Translations under genes and position numbers: made by a program
In this document: one piece after another, positions 8,410 through 18,147 of the stretch
Numbering within the stretch: position 1 is the first letter of the stretch
How the letters are laid out: the number at the start of each line of letters is the position of its first letter
The notes under the pieces: generated by a model
The model's database searches: none
The model's input: only the letters and a program-made list of their open reading frames with translations
Told to the model about the DNA's origin: nothing
Assembly (NCBI RefSeq): GCF_049747295.1
Contig: NZ_JBMHJM010000001.1
Coordinates: 2,914,001-2,978,000, forward strand
Direction: 5' to 3'
Length of the DNA stretch: 64,000 bases
Source of the DNA: Afipia sp049747295
Lineage (GTDB): Bacteria; Pseudomonadota; Alphaproteobacteria; Rhizobiales; Xanthobacteraceae

Positions 8410-10508
8410 GATCTCTTGTTCTGTTCGATCTGGCGTAGGGCAGCACTCAACACCTTCTCTGGCGCAAAGCCAAACTTTTTCAAAAGGTCTTTGAGCGGTG
8501 CGGACGAACCGAATGTGTGCATGCCGATGATCTCGCCGGAAGGCCCCGCGTAGCGGTCCCAGCCGATGACGGAGGCCTGCTCAATGGTGACGCGCGCGGT
8601 GATATCCGGTGGTAGAACGCTGTCCCGATAGGCCTTGTCCTGTTTCTCAAACAGGTCCCATGACGGCATGCTGACCACGCGGGCGCCGATGCCGCGCGAT
8701 TTCAGCGTTTCATATGCGCCGATGCAGAGCTGCACTTCGCTGCCGGTGCCGATCAAAATGACCTGCGGTGGACCACGGTCCGAATCGGCCATGATGTAGG
8801 CGCCTCGCGCCAGTCCCTCGGCTGACGCATAGCGGTTCCTGTCGAAGATCGGCAGAGCCTGTCGGCTGAGCACGAGGACCGCAGGCTCGTCCCGCAGGCT
8901 CATGATCACCTTATAAGCCTCGCGCACTTCGTTGGCATCTGCCGGGCGCAGAACCACCAGCCCCGGCACGGCACGCAATCCGGCCAGTTGCTCAACCGGC
9001 TGATGGGTCGGACCGTCTTCGCCGACGCCAATGGAGTCGTGGGTAAAGACGTGGAAGACAGGCAATCTCATCAAGGCGGCGAGGCGGATCGGTGGTCGCA
9101 TATAGTCGCTGAAGATCAGGAAGGTCGCACCGAAGCCCCGGAGGTGACAGAGGCCCATGCCGTTGACGATCGCGCCCATGGCATGTTCGCGGACGCCGAA
9201 ATGCATGTTTCGCCCGCCAGGCGTTTCCTTCGTCAGTGTCCCGGCGCCATCGAACGACAGTTTGGTCTTGGTTGAAGGTGCAAGGTCTGCAGCGCCGCCC
9301 ATGACCCATGGCATCCGCTGCGCAAGAGCATTCAGAACCTTGCCCGACGCGTCGCGTGTCGCGATTCCTTTCGCATCGGCCTCGAAGTGCGGCAGGTCGC
9401 GGTCCCAGTTGTCAGGGACGCCGTGCTTGAGGCAGCGGATAACCTCGTCGGCGGCGCCTGGGTGCTTGTCGCGATAGTCGCTGAAGGCCTTTTCCCAGGA
9501 GGCACGCAAAGCTGCGCCGCGTTTGCCGATCCCTTTTGCCAGGCAGTCGTAGACACCATCCGGCACAAGAAACTGGGCATCCTCCGGCCAACCGTAGAAC
9601 TTCTTTGTCTTGCGAACTTCATCTTCGCCAAGGGCGTCGCTATGGATCGATGCGGTGTTCTGCTTGTCCGGTGCACCATAGCCGATGATGCTGTTGACCA
9701 CGATCAGGGTCGGGCGGCCGGTGGTCTCCTTGAACTCCTCCAGCGCCTCGCGCACGCGGTGACGATCGTTGGCGTCAGGTACGTGGACAATATGCCAGCC
9801 GTAGCCACGGAAGCGCTCGGCAACGTTCTCGCTGAAGGCGAGGTCGGTGTGGCCTTCAATGGTGATGGTGTTGCTGTCGTAGATCCAGCAAAGGTTGTCG
9901 AGACCGAGATGCCCCGCGAGCGATGCGGCTTCGCTGGCGACGCCTTCCATCAGATCGCCGTCGCTGCAAATCACGTAGACATCGAAATCAAACAGCGTGA
10001 GCCCAGGCTTGTTGTATTTCGCGCCGAGCCAGCGCGAGGCAATCGCCATGCCGACACTGTTGCCGCAGCCCTGTCCGAGCGGACCGGTCGTTGTCTCGAC
10101 ACCGGTCGTGTGGCCATATTCAGGATGCCCTGGCGTCACGCTGTCGATCTGACGGAAGGCCTTAATGTCGTCAAGGGAGATCGCAGGCTCGTTCGTAACC
10201 TGGCCGTCCCGCAAGCGCTTCACGCCGGAGAGGTGAATCAACGAATAAAGCAGGAGGGATGCATGGCCTGCGGACAGTACGAACCTGTCGCGGTTGGGCC
10301 AGAGCGGTTCGGCGGGATCGTAGCGCAGCACATCCTGCCAGAGCGTGTAAGCCACCGGCGCCATGCCCATGGGTGTGCCGGCGTGGCCCGAATTTGCCTT
10401 TTGAACCGCATCAATGGTCAGGGTGCGAATGGTATTGACGCAAAGATCGTCAATTGAATCAGTTGCATGACGTCTTTGATTTCCGTCGTTCAACTGCACA
10501 GTACTCAT
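8406..10508 (-). CDS. tkt: Transketolase
   Basis: 700 residues; moves two-carbon ketol units between pentose, tetrose and triose/hexose phosphates with thiamine diphosphate and a divalent metal. Seen are the N-terminal NSGHAGTPMGMAP block (about residues 39-51), the ThDP-binding GDGDLMEGVASEA segment near residue 165, and FTHDSIGVGEDGPTHQP in the pyrimidine domain. An in-frame Met 32 codons upstream gives a non-conserved tail; the chosen start MSTVQLN fits the family. The stop overlaps the tal-pgi start. A 138-base gap separates it from glgP and holds a short CCCCGG-AA-CCGGGG hairpin at 10542-10555. Confidence 0.94.
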   Translation of the reverse strand: MSTVQLNDGNQRRHATDSIDDLCVNTIRTLTIDAVQKANSGHAGTPMGMAPVAYTLWQDVLRYDPAEPLWPNRDRFVLSAGHASLLLYSLIHLSGVKRLRDGQVTNEPAISLDDIKAFRQIDSVTPGHPEYGHTTGVETTTGPLGQGCGNSVGMAIASRWLGAKYNKPGLTLFDFDVYVICSDGDLMEGVASEAASLAGHLGLDNLCWIYDSNTITIEGHTDLAFSENVAERFRGYGWHIVHVPDANDRHRVREALEEFKETTGRPTLIVVNSIIGYGAPDKQNTASIHSDALGEDEVRKTKKFYGWPEDAQFLVPDGVYDCLAKGIGKRGAALRASWEKAFSDYRDKHPGAADEVIRCLKHGVPDNWDRDLPHFEADAKGIATRDASGKVLNALAQRMPWVMGGAADLAPSTKTKLSFDGAGTLTKETPGGRNMHFGVREHAMGAIVNGMGLCHLRGFGATFLIFSDYMRPPIRLAALMRLPVFHVFTHDSIGVGEDGPTHQPVEQLAGLRAVPGLVVLRPADANEVREAYKVIMSLRDEPAVLVLSRQALPIFDRNRYASAEGLARGAYIMADSDRGPPQVILIGTGSEVQLCIGAYETLKSRGIGARVVSMPSWDLFEKQDKAYRDSVLPPDITARVTIEQASVIGWDRYAGPSGEIIGMHTFGSSAPLKDLLKKFGFAPEKVLSAALRQIEQNKRS

Positions 10509-10646
10509 GGGATATCCGTGGACTTGCGACGCAGTGATGCACCCCGGAACCGGGGCGGTGTGAACGGGCAACCGCGCATCGCGGCAAATGTTCCACCGCG
10601 CCAATGATTGTGAACGCCAACCGCGGCGATTCAGCCTTTCACGATA

Positions 10647-13115
10647 TCAGTGCTGGAAAGGGACATCCCAGATGTCTTCGGCATACTCGCGGATGGTGCG
10701 ATCAGAAGAGAACCATGCCATGCGTGCGACATTGAGAATGCTCATGCGCGCCCACTCCGGCGTATTCCACTTCTCGTCGACAATGCGTTGCATCCGGTGG
10801 TAGTCGTCGAAGTCGGCCGACACCATGTAGTAGTCGAGGTGGCGCAGGCTGTGCGTGATGGGCGTAAAGCGGCCCGGATCGTTTGGCGAGAACATTCCAC
10901 GATCAATCGCGTCGATGACGCCGGACAGGATTGGTGAGCGAGAAATCGTCTGCACCGCATCCAACCCCTGCGCACGGCGCTGGGCGACCTGGTCAGCTTG
11001 CAGACCGAAGATGAAGATATTTTCTTCGCCGACATGATCGCGAATTTCGATATTGGCGCCGTCGAGCGTGCCGATGGTAAGAGCGCCATTCAATGCGAGC
11101 TTCATGTTACCGGTGCCCGATGCCTCCATGCCGGCTGTCGAAATCTGCTCGGATAAATTGCTCGCCGGCACAATGGCTTCAGCCGCGCTCACATTGTAAT
11201 TGGGAATGAACGCAACCTTGAGCACATCGCGCGCGGCCGGGTCGCTGTTGATCGTGAGCGCGATGTCATTGATGAACTTGATGATCAGCTTGGCTTGCTG
11301 GTAGCTCGCTGCCGCCTTGCCGGCGAACAGCTTGACCCTCGGCGCCCAGTTGCGTCCGGGATCGTTCTTGATGGCGAGATAGAGCGCGACAGTTTCGAGA
11401 GCATTGAGAAGCTGACGCTTGTATTCATGGATGCGCTTGATCTGAACGTCGAACATCGCGGACGGATCCACGCGGACGCCGAGCTGCGCTGCAATCGAGT
11501 TGGCGAGCGCGACCTTGCTCTTGAACTTGGCCGACATGAAGCGGTGCTGGAAGGCGCGATCATCCGCCAGCTTCTCCAGCTCTCGCAGGTGAGAGGGATC
11601 ATCCAGAACGACATCCCCACATACGTCGCGCAGGATCTCGACGAGATAGGGATTGCATTGCTGCAGCCAGCGGCGAAACGTGATGCCGTTGGTCTTGTTG
11701 GTGATCCGTCCCGGATAGAGCGCATTGAGATCTGCAAAAACGGTGCTTCGCATCAGCTCGCTGTGCATGGCGGAGACGCCGTTGATCCGGTGCGATCCGA
11801 CATAGGCAACGTGGCCCATGCGAACGCGACGGCCGCCGGTTTCGTCGATGAGCGAGACGGACGCGCGGAAACGAATGTCACCGGGCGCGTGGGCTTCAGC
11901 CGCAGAAAGGTTGCGGTCGTTGATCTGGTAGATGATATCGAGATGGCGCGGGAGCAGTCTTTGAAACAGATCGACCGGCCACGTTTCAAGCGCCTCCGGC
12001 AACAACGTATGATTGGTGTAGGAGATCGTCTTGTTGGTGATGTGCCAGGCTTCATCCCAATCTAACCGATGCTCATCCACCAGCAGCCGCATCAATTCCG
12101 GAACCGCCAGGCTCGGATGGGTATCGTTCATCTGAATGGCGGCTTTGGACGAGAGTGTCCGCAGATCGCCGTCGCCCTGCAGATGATGGGCGATGATATC
12201 CTGCAGCGAAGCCGAGACGAAGAAATACTCCTGCCTGAGGCGCAGTTCGCGGCCGGCCGGCGTCTCATCGCTTGGATACAGAAATTTTGATATGGACTGC
12301 GCCCGCGCCATCTCCGACATGGCGCCGAGATGATCGCCGCTGTTGAAGACCTTGAGGTTCAGTGGATCAACGGCGCGTGCAGACCACAGCCGAAGCGCGT
12401 TGACGTGATGCTTCCCCCAGCCGACGATCGGGGTGTCGTAGGCAACAGCCTCAACGGTTTCGTCCGGAAGCCAGATGCATCGTTCGAGATGCTCGGGATC
12501 ATCTCGTCCAATGCGGCCGCCATAGTCAATGCGATAGGTGACCTCGGGACGTTCAAACTCCCAGGGATTTCCGGACAGCAACCATTGCTCCGGAAATTCT
12601 TCCTGTTGTCCATCAGAGATGATTTGACGGAACAGGCCGTGCTCGTAGCGAATACCATAGCCTTGCGCCGGAATGCCCAGCGTTGCCATGCTTTCCATGA
12701 AGCATGCGGCTAGCCGGCCGAGCCCGCCATTGCCCAGCGCTGCATCCGGCTCAATCGTTTTCAATTCATCAAAATCGACGCCGAAATCTTCCAGCGCTGT
12801 CCGAAACGGCTTGACGAGGTCAAGATTGGTCAAGGCATCCGTGAACAGCCGGCCGATCAGGAATTCGAGCGAGAAGTAGTAGACCCGCTTCTCGCCATTG
12901 CTGTCGGCGTCGTGGTTGGACTGAAGCCAGTGATGAATGATGCGATCGCGCAGCGTCAGAGCAGCCGCGATATACCAATCGCGGCTGGTGGCGCGGTTCG
13001 CGTCCTTGCCCGCCATCAGTACGATTTTCGCAAGCATCGCGCTTTTGATGCCTGCAACCACATCTTCCGTGTCCGGCTGCTGCATTCCAAGGCGCCCGCT
13101 GTATTGCATATTCAT
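10647..13115 (-). CDS. glgP: Glycogen/maltodextrin phosphorylase
   Basis: 822 residues; cleaves alpha-1,4-glucan with phosphate to glucose 1-phosphate. The pyridoxal-phosphate region EASGTGNMKLALNGALTIGT with the Schiff-base Lys lies in the last third, preceded by the KRIHEYKRQLLN motif; the N-terminal part has YFSLEFLIGR and ALGNGGLGRLAACF, all typical of GT35. ATG chosen 27 codons inside the longest frame because the upstream codons are not family-like; GGTGG stands close before it, and the next ATG two codons later is an equal candidate. It supplies hexose phosphate to the pentose phosphate genes that follow it. Confidence 0.94.
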   Translation of the reverse strand: MNMQYSGRLGMQQPDTEDVVAGIKSAMLAKIVLMAGKDANRATSRDWYIAAALTLRDRIIHHWLQSNHDADSNGEKRVYYFSLEFLIGRLFTDALTNLDLVKPFRTALEDFGVDFDELKTIEPDAALGNGGLGRLAACFMESMATLGIPAQGYGIRYEHGLFRQIISDGQQEEFPEQWLLSGNPWEFERPEVTYRIDYGGRIGRDDPEHLERCIWLPDETVEAVAYDTPIVGWGKHHVNALRLWSARAVDPLNLKVFNSGDHLGAMSEMARAQSISKFLYPSDETPAGRELRLRQEYFFVSASLQDIIAHHLQGDGDLRTLSSKAAIQMNDTHPSLAVPELMRLLVDEHRLDWDEAWHITNKTISYTNHTLLPEALETWPVDLFQRLLPRHLDIIYQINDRNLSAAEAHAPGDIRFRASVSLIDETGGRRVRMGHVAYVGSHRINGVSAMHSELMRSTVFADLNALYPGRITNKTNGITFRRWLQQCNPYLVEILRDVCGDVVLDDPSHLRELEKLADDRAFQHRFMSAKFKSKVALANSIAAQLGVRVDPSAMFDVQIKRIHEYKRQLLNALETVALYLAIKNDPGRNWAPRVKLFAGKAAASYQQAKLIIKFINDIALTINSDPAARDVLKVAFIPNYNVSAAEAIVPASNLSEQISTAGMEASGTGNMKLALNGALTIGTLDGANIEIRDHVGEENIFIFGLQADQVAQRRAQGLDAVQTISRSPILSGVIDAIDRGMFSPNDPGRFTPITHSLRHLDYYMVSADFDDYHRMQRIVDEKWNTPEWARMSILNVARMAWFSSDRTIREYAEDIWDVPFQH

Positions 13116-13204
13116 GCCACCAATTCCGATGAAGTACGATCCTAAAAGCGATCTTCGATTATTGGTCTCAAAGTGACCAAATCTTATCGGCCACAATTTG
13201 ACGT

Positions 13205-13399
13205 CTAATCTTTGAGCTTCGTTTTAATGACGATGGTCTCACTTCGATGGCACGTCTCGCATCTGAATGTGAGCCGCTGATACCCCGGGTCACCCGGTAC
13301 GATATGAGTCAGTGTCATGGTTGCTCCGCAATCTGGACAGCTCAGAATGTTGAGCAGGATCGAGCCGCGTGGAGCGGCTGGAAGGTTGTCGCTGGGCAT
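13205..13399 (-). CDS. Small zinc-ribbon-like protein, function unknown
   Basis: A 64-residue protein with two cysteine pairs, CPDC and CETC, about 25 residues apart, which is the spacing of a zinc ribbon. The body is basic at the C terminus (KTKLKD) and has no membrane segment. A longer reading from 13498 would add 33 residues, including a hydrophobic ELLNTKFLIA stretch and one more Cys; no good ribosome site favours it. It lies between treY and glgP in the same direction, 89 bases before glgP. No specific function can be assigned; zinc ribbons of this size often bind nucleic acid or act as partners of other proteins. Confidence 0.6.
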   Translation of the reverse strand: MPSDNLPAAPRGSILLNILSCPDCGATMTLTHIVPGDPGYQRLTFRCETCHRSETIVIKTKLKD

Positions 13400-13558
13400 T
13401 GTCGTCTCAGGAATTGGCCCATTATATTGCCGTGCAATAAGGAATTTCGTGTTGAGAAGTTCCAACAGGTAGGTGGGATCATTGCATGTGCTTGTCATCC
13501 CTTATTAGTTTAGCACCGCGGTAGGAGGGAACCGACCCCTGAGTCGGCACGACATCCG

Positions 13559-16384
13559 CTAGGCCGTCCGGCCATGCTCCCGGGCGGCCTTTCTCATGGG
13601 TGACGGCATCTTGGCTGAGGACCGCACAACCTTCGCTCTTAGAATTGCTGCCGGAAAGCGCGTAAACAATGCGCGGCAGGGAATGGCTGCCTTGCTGACG
13701 TTCGCGGTCTCGAAATCTCCCGCGTAGTTGCTCAAATCGAGCGTCGCATCGATGGATTCGTATGGCCATGCCCGTCCATGGTCACTGAATTTTGCGAGGC
13801 GCCTGCCGACGGCAACAATAACGGCGTCTGATTTCGATCGGCGGGCGAAGGCGATGACATGCTCCTTGTCAGGGCCGCTGACCGCGATGGGGTCATAGTC
13901 ACCGTCAGTGAAAACATCCTGCAGCGCGTGACGCATCATGAGGAGCGCCCGTGTCCACGCAAGCTTGATGCGGCCATCCGACCAGTTCTGGATCAAACTT
14001 TCCCAGTTCGGATTTTCGATCGCCGTCAATGCGGCTTGGCGAGCGGCGAAATCAACCGGCCGTCGATTATCGGGATCGACCAGCGAGAAATCCCAGAATT
14101 CCGTTCCTTGATAGAAATCCGGGACGCCCGGCATCATTGCTTTCAAGGTGATTTGGGAGAGCGAATTCAATGCGCCGAGCAGCGAGGTCCGGTGAATAAA
14201 TGCCTTGATGGATTCAATAAACTCCGCTGAGCGGGATCTGTCGAGGATGGCTTCGATAAAGCGCTCCAGCGCAGTCTCATAATGTGCATTCGGATTGAGC
14301 CAACTGGTTTCCAGTTTGGCTTCACGCGCCGCCTTGATCGCGTACGCTTTCATCCGGTCGACGAACGAATTGTCCAATACATCGGGCCAGGCGCCGATCA
14401 ATGCTTGATACAGCATGTATTCGAACGCGAGCGAAGGGCTGCGCATGTCGCGGTCGGATGTCACGTGACGGGCGTTCATTGCCTTCCAGCGCCCCACCAT
14501 GCTTGCCCATTCGTCTGCCAGTTCAGGTAACGCCAGCAGCCGTGTCCGTGCATCTTCGCCGCGCTTCGTGTCGTGGGTCGCCGTAGCAGTCATGCCGTGA
14601 GGTCGCGTATGAGCTCTCTCACCCATCATGACGTGAAAGGCGTCCACCGAAAGGCCCTGTGCTGCTGCGTCGCCGCCAACCTCATTGAGCGCCAGCAGCC
14701 GATGGAAACGATAGAAGGCGGTATCTTCCAGAGATTTCGCCATCATCGGTCCGGTGAACTGCTGCAGCTTCAGGCCGAAGCGGCGGATGCGTGGTTTCCC
14801 GGGCGCCACACGGTCGGCTTTCGTCAGATCGAGCGTCAGTGCGTCACGCAGGAAATCGAAAATGCCTTCATCTGCGCCGAACCAGTCTTCGCGTGCCCTC
14901 TCGATGGTACGATTGATCAGTTCGCGGTCGGTGGTAGATGGACCCGTCGCCGTCATGTAGGTGCGGTAGACCGGGAAATGCATCACGTAGAGCTCGAACG
15001 CCTGCCGCAGGCTGTCGGCGGAAAAGTCGCGGGTCGAGTAGTGTCCGCCGGCAATGCGGGCGAGCAGACGGGACAGCACCGTGAATTCGCTGGCCAGCAA
15101 CGTTTCGAGCACGCGGCGCTTGGACTCTTCCAGCACCGGCGCAAGCCTTGGCGGAATATTGCTCGCCTGCCGCCAGACCTCGTCCAGATGATCCATGCCA
15201 TGAGAGTCAAGCAGGACCTGGGTGATGGCATTGAGCCATTCGTAGCCCGTGGTGCCGTGAACGCCTTGCAGACTGGGGAGCTTCTCATGCTCGCCGAGAA
15301 TCTTCTCAATGAGGAGATAGAACGGCTGGCGTGAGTGTCCGCGCGCCTCTCGAATGAGTCGTGTCAGCCGCTGACAGTACTGAACAGGATCGCGCAGGCC
15401 GTCGATATGATCGAGCCGCAGTCCCTGCAACTTGTCTTCGGCGATCAGCCGCTTCACCAGGCCGTGAATGCCATCGAACGTCTTCTGGTCTTCAACACGC
15501 AGGCCCGCCAGGCTGTTGACGTCGAAGAAGCGCCGGTAGTTGATTTCGCTGGTCGCCAGCCGCCAGTGGGCTAGCCTGTAATGTTGCCGCTCCAGCAGCG
15601 AATGAAGCGCCTTTGTCTGCGTGTCGCGATCGGGGCCGGCGCGATAGGCATTCAACCCGCGTTCGATCATTGAATGAACGGCGGGATCGCTCGCCAGTGC
15701 CGCCTTGAGTTGTGGCGCCTCGGACCTGCTCGGGCGATGCAACCCGGTGTAACGCGCCGCGAGGTCGAGAATCTTTTGGCCGGCTTCGGTTGTTGCAGGA
15801 CTGCCGTCTGCTTCCGCGACGATCACGCGGAGCATCTCACTGTAACGTTCTGGTGCGATCGGCAGCTGATGTTCATAGTACCAGGCTGAAAAGCTGCTCT
15901 CCTGCGGATCGAACCGGAGTTCGATCTGTCCCTGCTCAAGCGCCTCGCCGTAGGAGGAGCCGAGAATAGGCAGAAGCACTCCGCCCTTCACCCGGTAAGG
16001 CAGCGTGTCCCAGTCGATGTCGAAGGATGCGGCATGAGGGGAGGCCGGTCCCCATTCAAGCACGTCCAGCCACCACGCATTGTCAGCAAAGTGCACGCCC
16101 ATATGATTGGGCACAAAATCGAGAATGAGGCCGAGATCGTTGGCCTTCAAAGCCGCACTGAGCCGATTGAAGGCGTCTTCGCCACCAAGCTCCGGATTGA
16201 GCGCGTTGTGGTCGATGATATCGTAGCCGTGGGTGCTGCCGCTTCGCGCCTTCAGAAATGGAGATGCGTAAAGATGCGTGATGCCCAGCTGCTTGAGATA
16301 CGGGACGATCTTCGCGGCCTCATCGAAATTGAACTCCGATGTGAGCTGGACGCGATAGGTCGCGAGTGGAATAGGCCGGGGCAT
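13559..16384 (-). CDS. treY: Malto-oligosyltrehalose synthase
   Basis: 941 residues, GH13. It rearranges the reducing-end alpha-1,4 bond of maltodextrins into an alpha,alpha-1,1 bond, giving maltooligosyl-trehalose for TreZ. The N terminus has the TreY form TYRVQL and YASPFLKARSGSTHGYD; the nucleophile block LRLDHIDGLRDP, the acid block YLLIEKILGEHEKL and the TATHDTKRGEDARTRL block are all present, and VPDFYQGTE is near the C terminus. The start ATG shares a base with the treZ stop (TGATG), so coupling is likely and this start is preferred to one 11 codons upstream. Confidence 0.95.
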   Translation of the reverse strand: MPRPIPLATYRVQLTSEFNFDEAAKIVPYLKQLGITHLYASPFLKARSGSTHGYDIIDHNALNPELGGEDAFNRLSAALKANDLGLILDFVPNHMGVHFADNAWWLDVLEWGPASPHAASFDIDWDTLPYRVKGGVLLPILGSSYGEALEQGQIELRFDPQESSFSAWYYEHQLPIAPERYSEMLRVIVAEADGSPATTEAGQKILDLAARYTGLHRPSRSEAPQLKAALASDPAVHSMIERGLNAYRAGPDRDTQTKALHSLLERQHYRLAHWRLATSEINYRRFFDVNSLAGLRVEDQKTFDGIHGLVKRLIAEDKLQGLRLDHIDGLRDPVQYCQRLTRLIREARGHSRQPFYLLIEKILGEHEKLPSLQGVHGTTGYEWLNAITQVLLDSHGMDHLDEVWRQASNIPPRLAPVLEESKRRVLETLLASEFTVLSRLLARIAGGHYSTRDFSADSLRQAFELYVMHFPVYRTYMTATGPSTTDRELINRTIERAREDWFGADEGIFDFLRDALTLDLTKADRVAPGKPRIRRFGLKLQQFTGPMMAKSLEDTAFYRFHRLLALNEVGGDAAAQGLSVDAFHVMMGERAHTRPHGMTATATHDTKRGEDARTRLLALPELADEWASMVGRWKAMNARHVTSDRDMRSPSLAFEYMLYQALIGAWPDVLDNSFVDRMKAYAIKAAREAKLETSWLNPNAHYETALERFIEAILDRSRSAEFIESIKAFIHRTSLLGALNSLSQITLKAMMPGVPDFYQGTEFWDFSLVDPDNRRPVDFAARQAALTAIENPNWESLIQNWSDGRIKLAWTRALLMMRHALQDVFTDGDYDPIAVSGPDKEHVIAFARRSKSDAVIVAVGRRLAKFSDHGRAWPYESIDATLDLSNYAGDFETANVSKAAIPCRALFTRFPAAILRAKVVRSSAKMPSPMRKAAREHGRTA

Positions 16385-18147
16385 CAGCGCTCTCCCAGGT
16401 CCCAAACGACGGCCCATGGGGCGAGTTCGTCGCGCGGTATTTCTCCCCAGATTGGACGTCGCGCCTGATAAGAGGCCGGGATGGCGGCAACGCCGTCGGA
16501 CAGATTGGCGATCAGTTGCAGCGTCGCACCGTCTCCCAAGGTCCAGTGTGCGAGAAGCAGCCCATCGTCATTGACGCTGGCGTCGCCGAAGCGGCTGCCG
16601 TCGAGACGCGGTGTGATCTCGGCATGCCGATTTGCAAGCAGCTTGCCGACCAGCGTTAAGCGGGCATGATGAACGGGCTGGTTGCGTTCGCTCCAGTCGA
16701 GCTGAGCCAACCTGAATGTCGCCTCGCTCAAGGGATCTGGAATCTCGTCGCCATATTTTTCATAGGCCGATCTGAACTCCGTTCGGCGTCCTTGCCGCAC
16801 GGCTCCCGCAAGATCTCCGCGGAAATCACAAAAAAACGGAAACGGCGATGTCGTGCCCCATTCCTCACCCATGAACATCATGGGCGGCATGGGCGAGAGC
16901 AGGGTGATCGCTAACGCGGCTTCAATGGCCGCGAAGTTGGCTGTCGCTTCCAGGCGATCACCCAGCGGGCGATTGCCGATCTGGTCGTGATTTTGGAGGA
17001 AGTTGACGAAGGCGAGTGGAGATAGATCGCCGCTCGGCTCGCCGCGCAAGACGCCATCGCGATGCGCGGATGCCTCGCCTTGATAGGCAAATCCGGATCG
17101 CAGGGCCCGCGCAATGCTGGAGCGCGGTGTGGGATAATCACCGTAATAGCCACCGGCCTCTCCTGTCAGCAACACGTGCCAGGCGTGGTGATAGTCGTCA
17201 TTCCACTGAGCGCGGTATTTTCCGTTCGGTGGATTGGTAACGGGATCGAGAAGAGTGGCACTGTTGTCGTCGTTCTCGAGAACGAGGTGGATCTGACGCC
17301 CGCTGGCTTTGGCGAACTCGCCGACGGCGCGGCTGAGATCGTTGAGGATGTGCATGTCGCCCATCTCGGCGATGGCGTGGACGGCATCGAGCCGAAGGCC
17401 GTCGAAGCGATAATTGTTCAACCAATGAAGCGCGTTGCCGATGGCAAACTGGCGAACCTCCGGGATGCGATAATCGATCGCGTTGCCCCATGGGGTCTGG
17501 GACTCTGAGAAGAACGTCGGCGCATATCGGCCTAGAAAATTCCCTTCCGGGCCGAAGTGATTGTAAACCACATCGAGAAAGACCATCAGGCCGCGCAGAT
17601 GGGCCTCGTCGATCAGCGCTTTGAGATCGTCAGGCCGGCCGTAACTGCTGTCGGGCGCATACCACAACACCCCGTCATAGCCCCAGTTTCTGCGGCCGGG
17701 AAAATCGGCCAGCGGCATCAACTCCAGCGCCGTGAAACCCGTTGCGACCAGATGATCGAGCTTCTCGATCATCGCGCGATAAGTGCCTTGCGGCGTGAAC
17801 GTACCCACGTGAGTTTCGAGGAGGACGGTGTCTTGCCACGGACGCCCGCGCCAGTCGTCAGCACGCCAGCGATACGCGGCGTGGTCGATGACTTCGCTTG
17901 GGCCGGCGACATCGGCCGGCTGAAAGTGAGATGCGGGATCGGGGACGTCCAGTTCGCCATCGATCCGAAATTGATAACGCGTGCCGCCTTTCGCACCGGA
18001 GACATGGGTGGAAAACCACCCGGCATCGTCTCTTTGCATCGCATGGAGACCGTCGATCATCACATCGACGGTCTTCGCAGCCGGTGCCCACAGTGAAAAT
18101 GTGATACCGTCTTCGGTCAGCCTGGGTTCGAAACGATGGGCATTCAT
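16384..18147 (-). CDS. treZ: Malto-oligosyltrehalose trehalohydrolase
   Basis: 587 residues, GH13. It releases trehalose from the product of TreY. An N-terminal carbohydrate-binding-like domain (FSLWAPAAKTVDVMI) precedes the barrel, which shows FDGLRLDAVHAI with the nucleophile Asp, VLENDDNSA with the acid Glu, and FLQNHDQIGNRPLGDRL, the family's third catalytic block. The start overlaps the glgX stop by four bases (ATGA); a longer frame would extend 37 residues back into glgX and is not family-like. The stop overlaps treY. Together TreY and TreZ turn storage glucan into trehalose. Confidence 0.94.
   Translation of the reverse strand: MNAHRFEPRLTEDGITFSLWAPAAKTVDVMIDGLHAMQRDDAGWFSTHVSGAKGGTRYQFRIDGELDVPDPASHFQPADVAGPSEVIDHAAYRWRADDWRGRPWQDTVLLETHVGTFTPQGTYRAMIEKLDHLVATGFTALELMPLADFPGRRNWGYDGVLWYAPDSSYGRPDDLKALIDEAHLRGLMVFLDVVYNHFGPEGNFLGRYAPTFFSESQTPWGNAIDYRIPEVRQFAIGNALHWLNNYRFDGLRLDAVHAIAEMGDMHILNDLSRAVGEFAKASGRQIHLVLENDDNSATLLDPVTNPPNGKYRAQWNDDYHHAWHVLLTGEAGGYYGDYPTPRSSIARALRSGFAYQGEASAHRDGVLRGEPSGDLSPLAFVNFLQNHDQIGNRPLGDRLEATANFAAIEAALAITLLSPMPPMMFMGEEWGTTSPFPFFCDFRGDLAGAVRQGRRTEFRSAYEKYGDEIPDPLSEATFRLAQLDWSERNQPVHHARLTLVGKLLANRHAEITPRLDGSRFGDASVNDDGLLLAHWTLGDGATLQLIANLSDGVAAIPASYQARRPIWGEIPRDELAPWAVVWDLGER

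Noticed and set aside
9387..10457. 356-codon plus-strand frame opposite tkt
   Set aside because: Antisense shadow of transketolase with no recognisable domain.
10542..10555. Terminator between glgP and tkt
   Set aside because: CCCCGG-AA-CCGGGG is a short palindrome with a two-base centre and no T-run on either strand, so termination is not supported.
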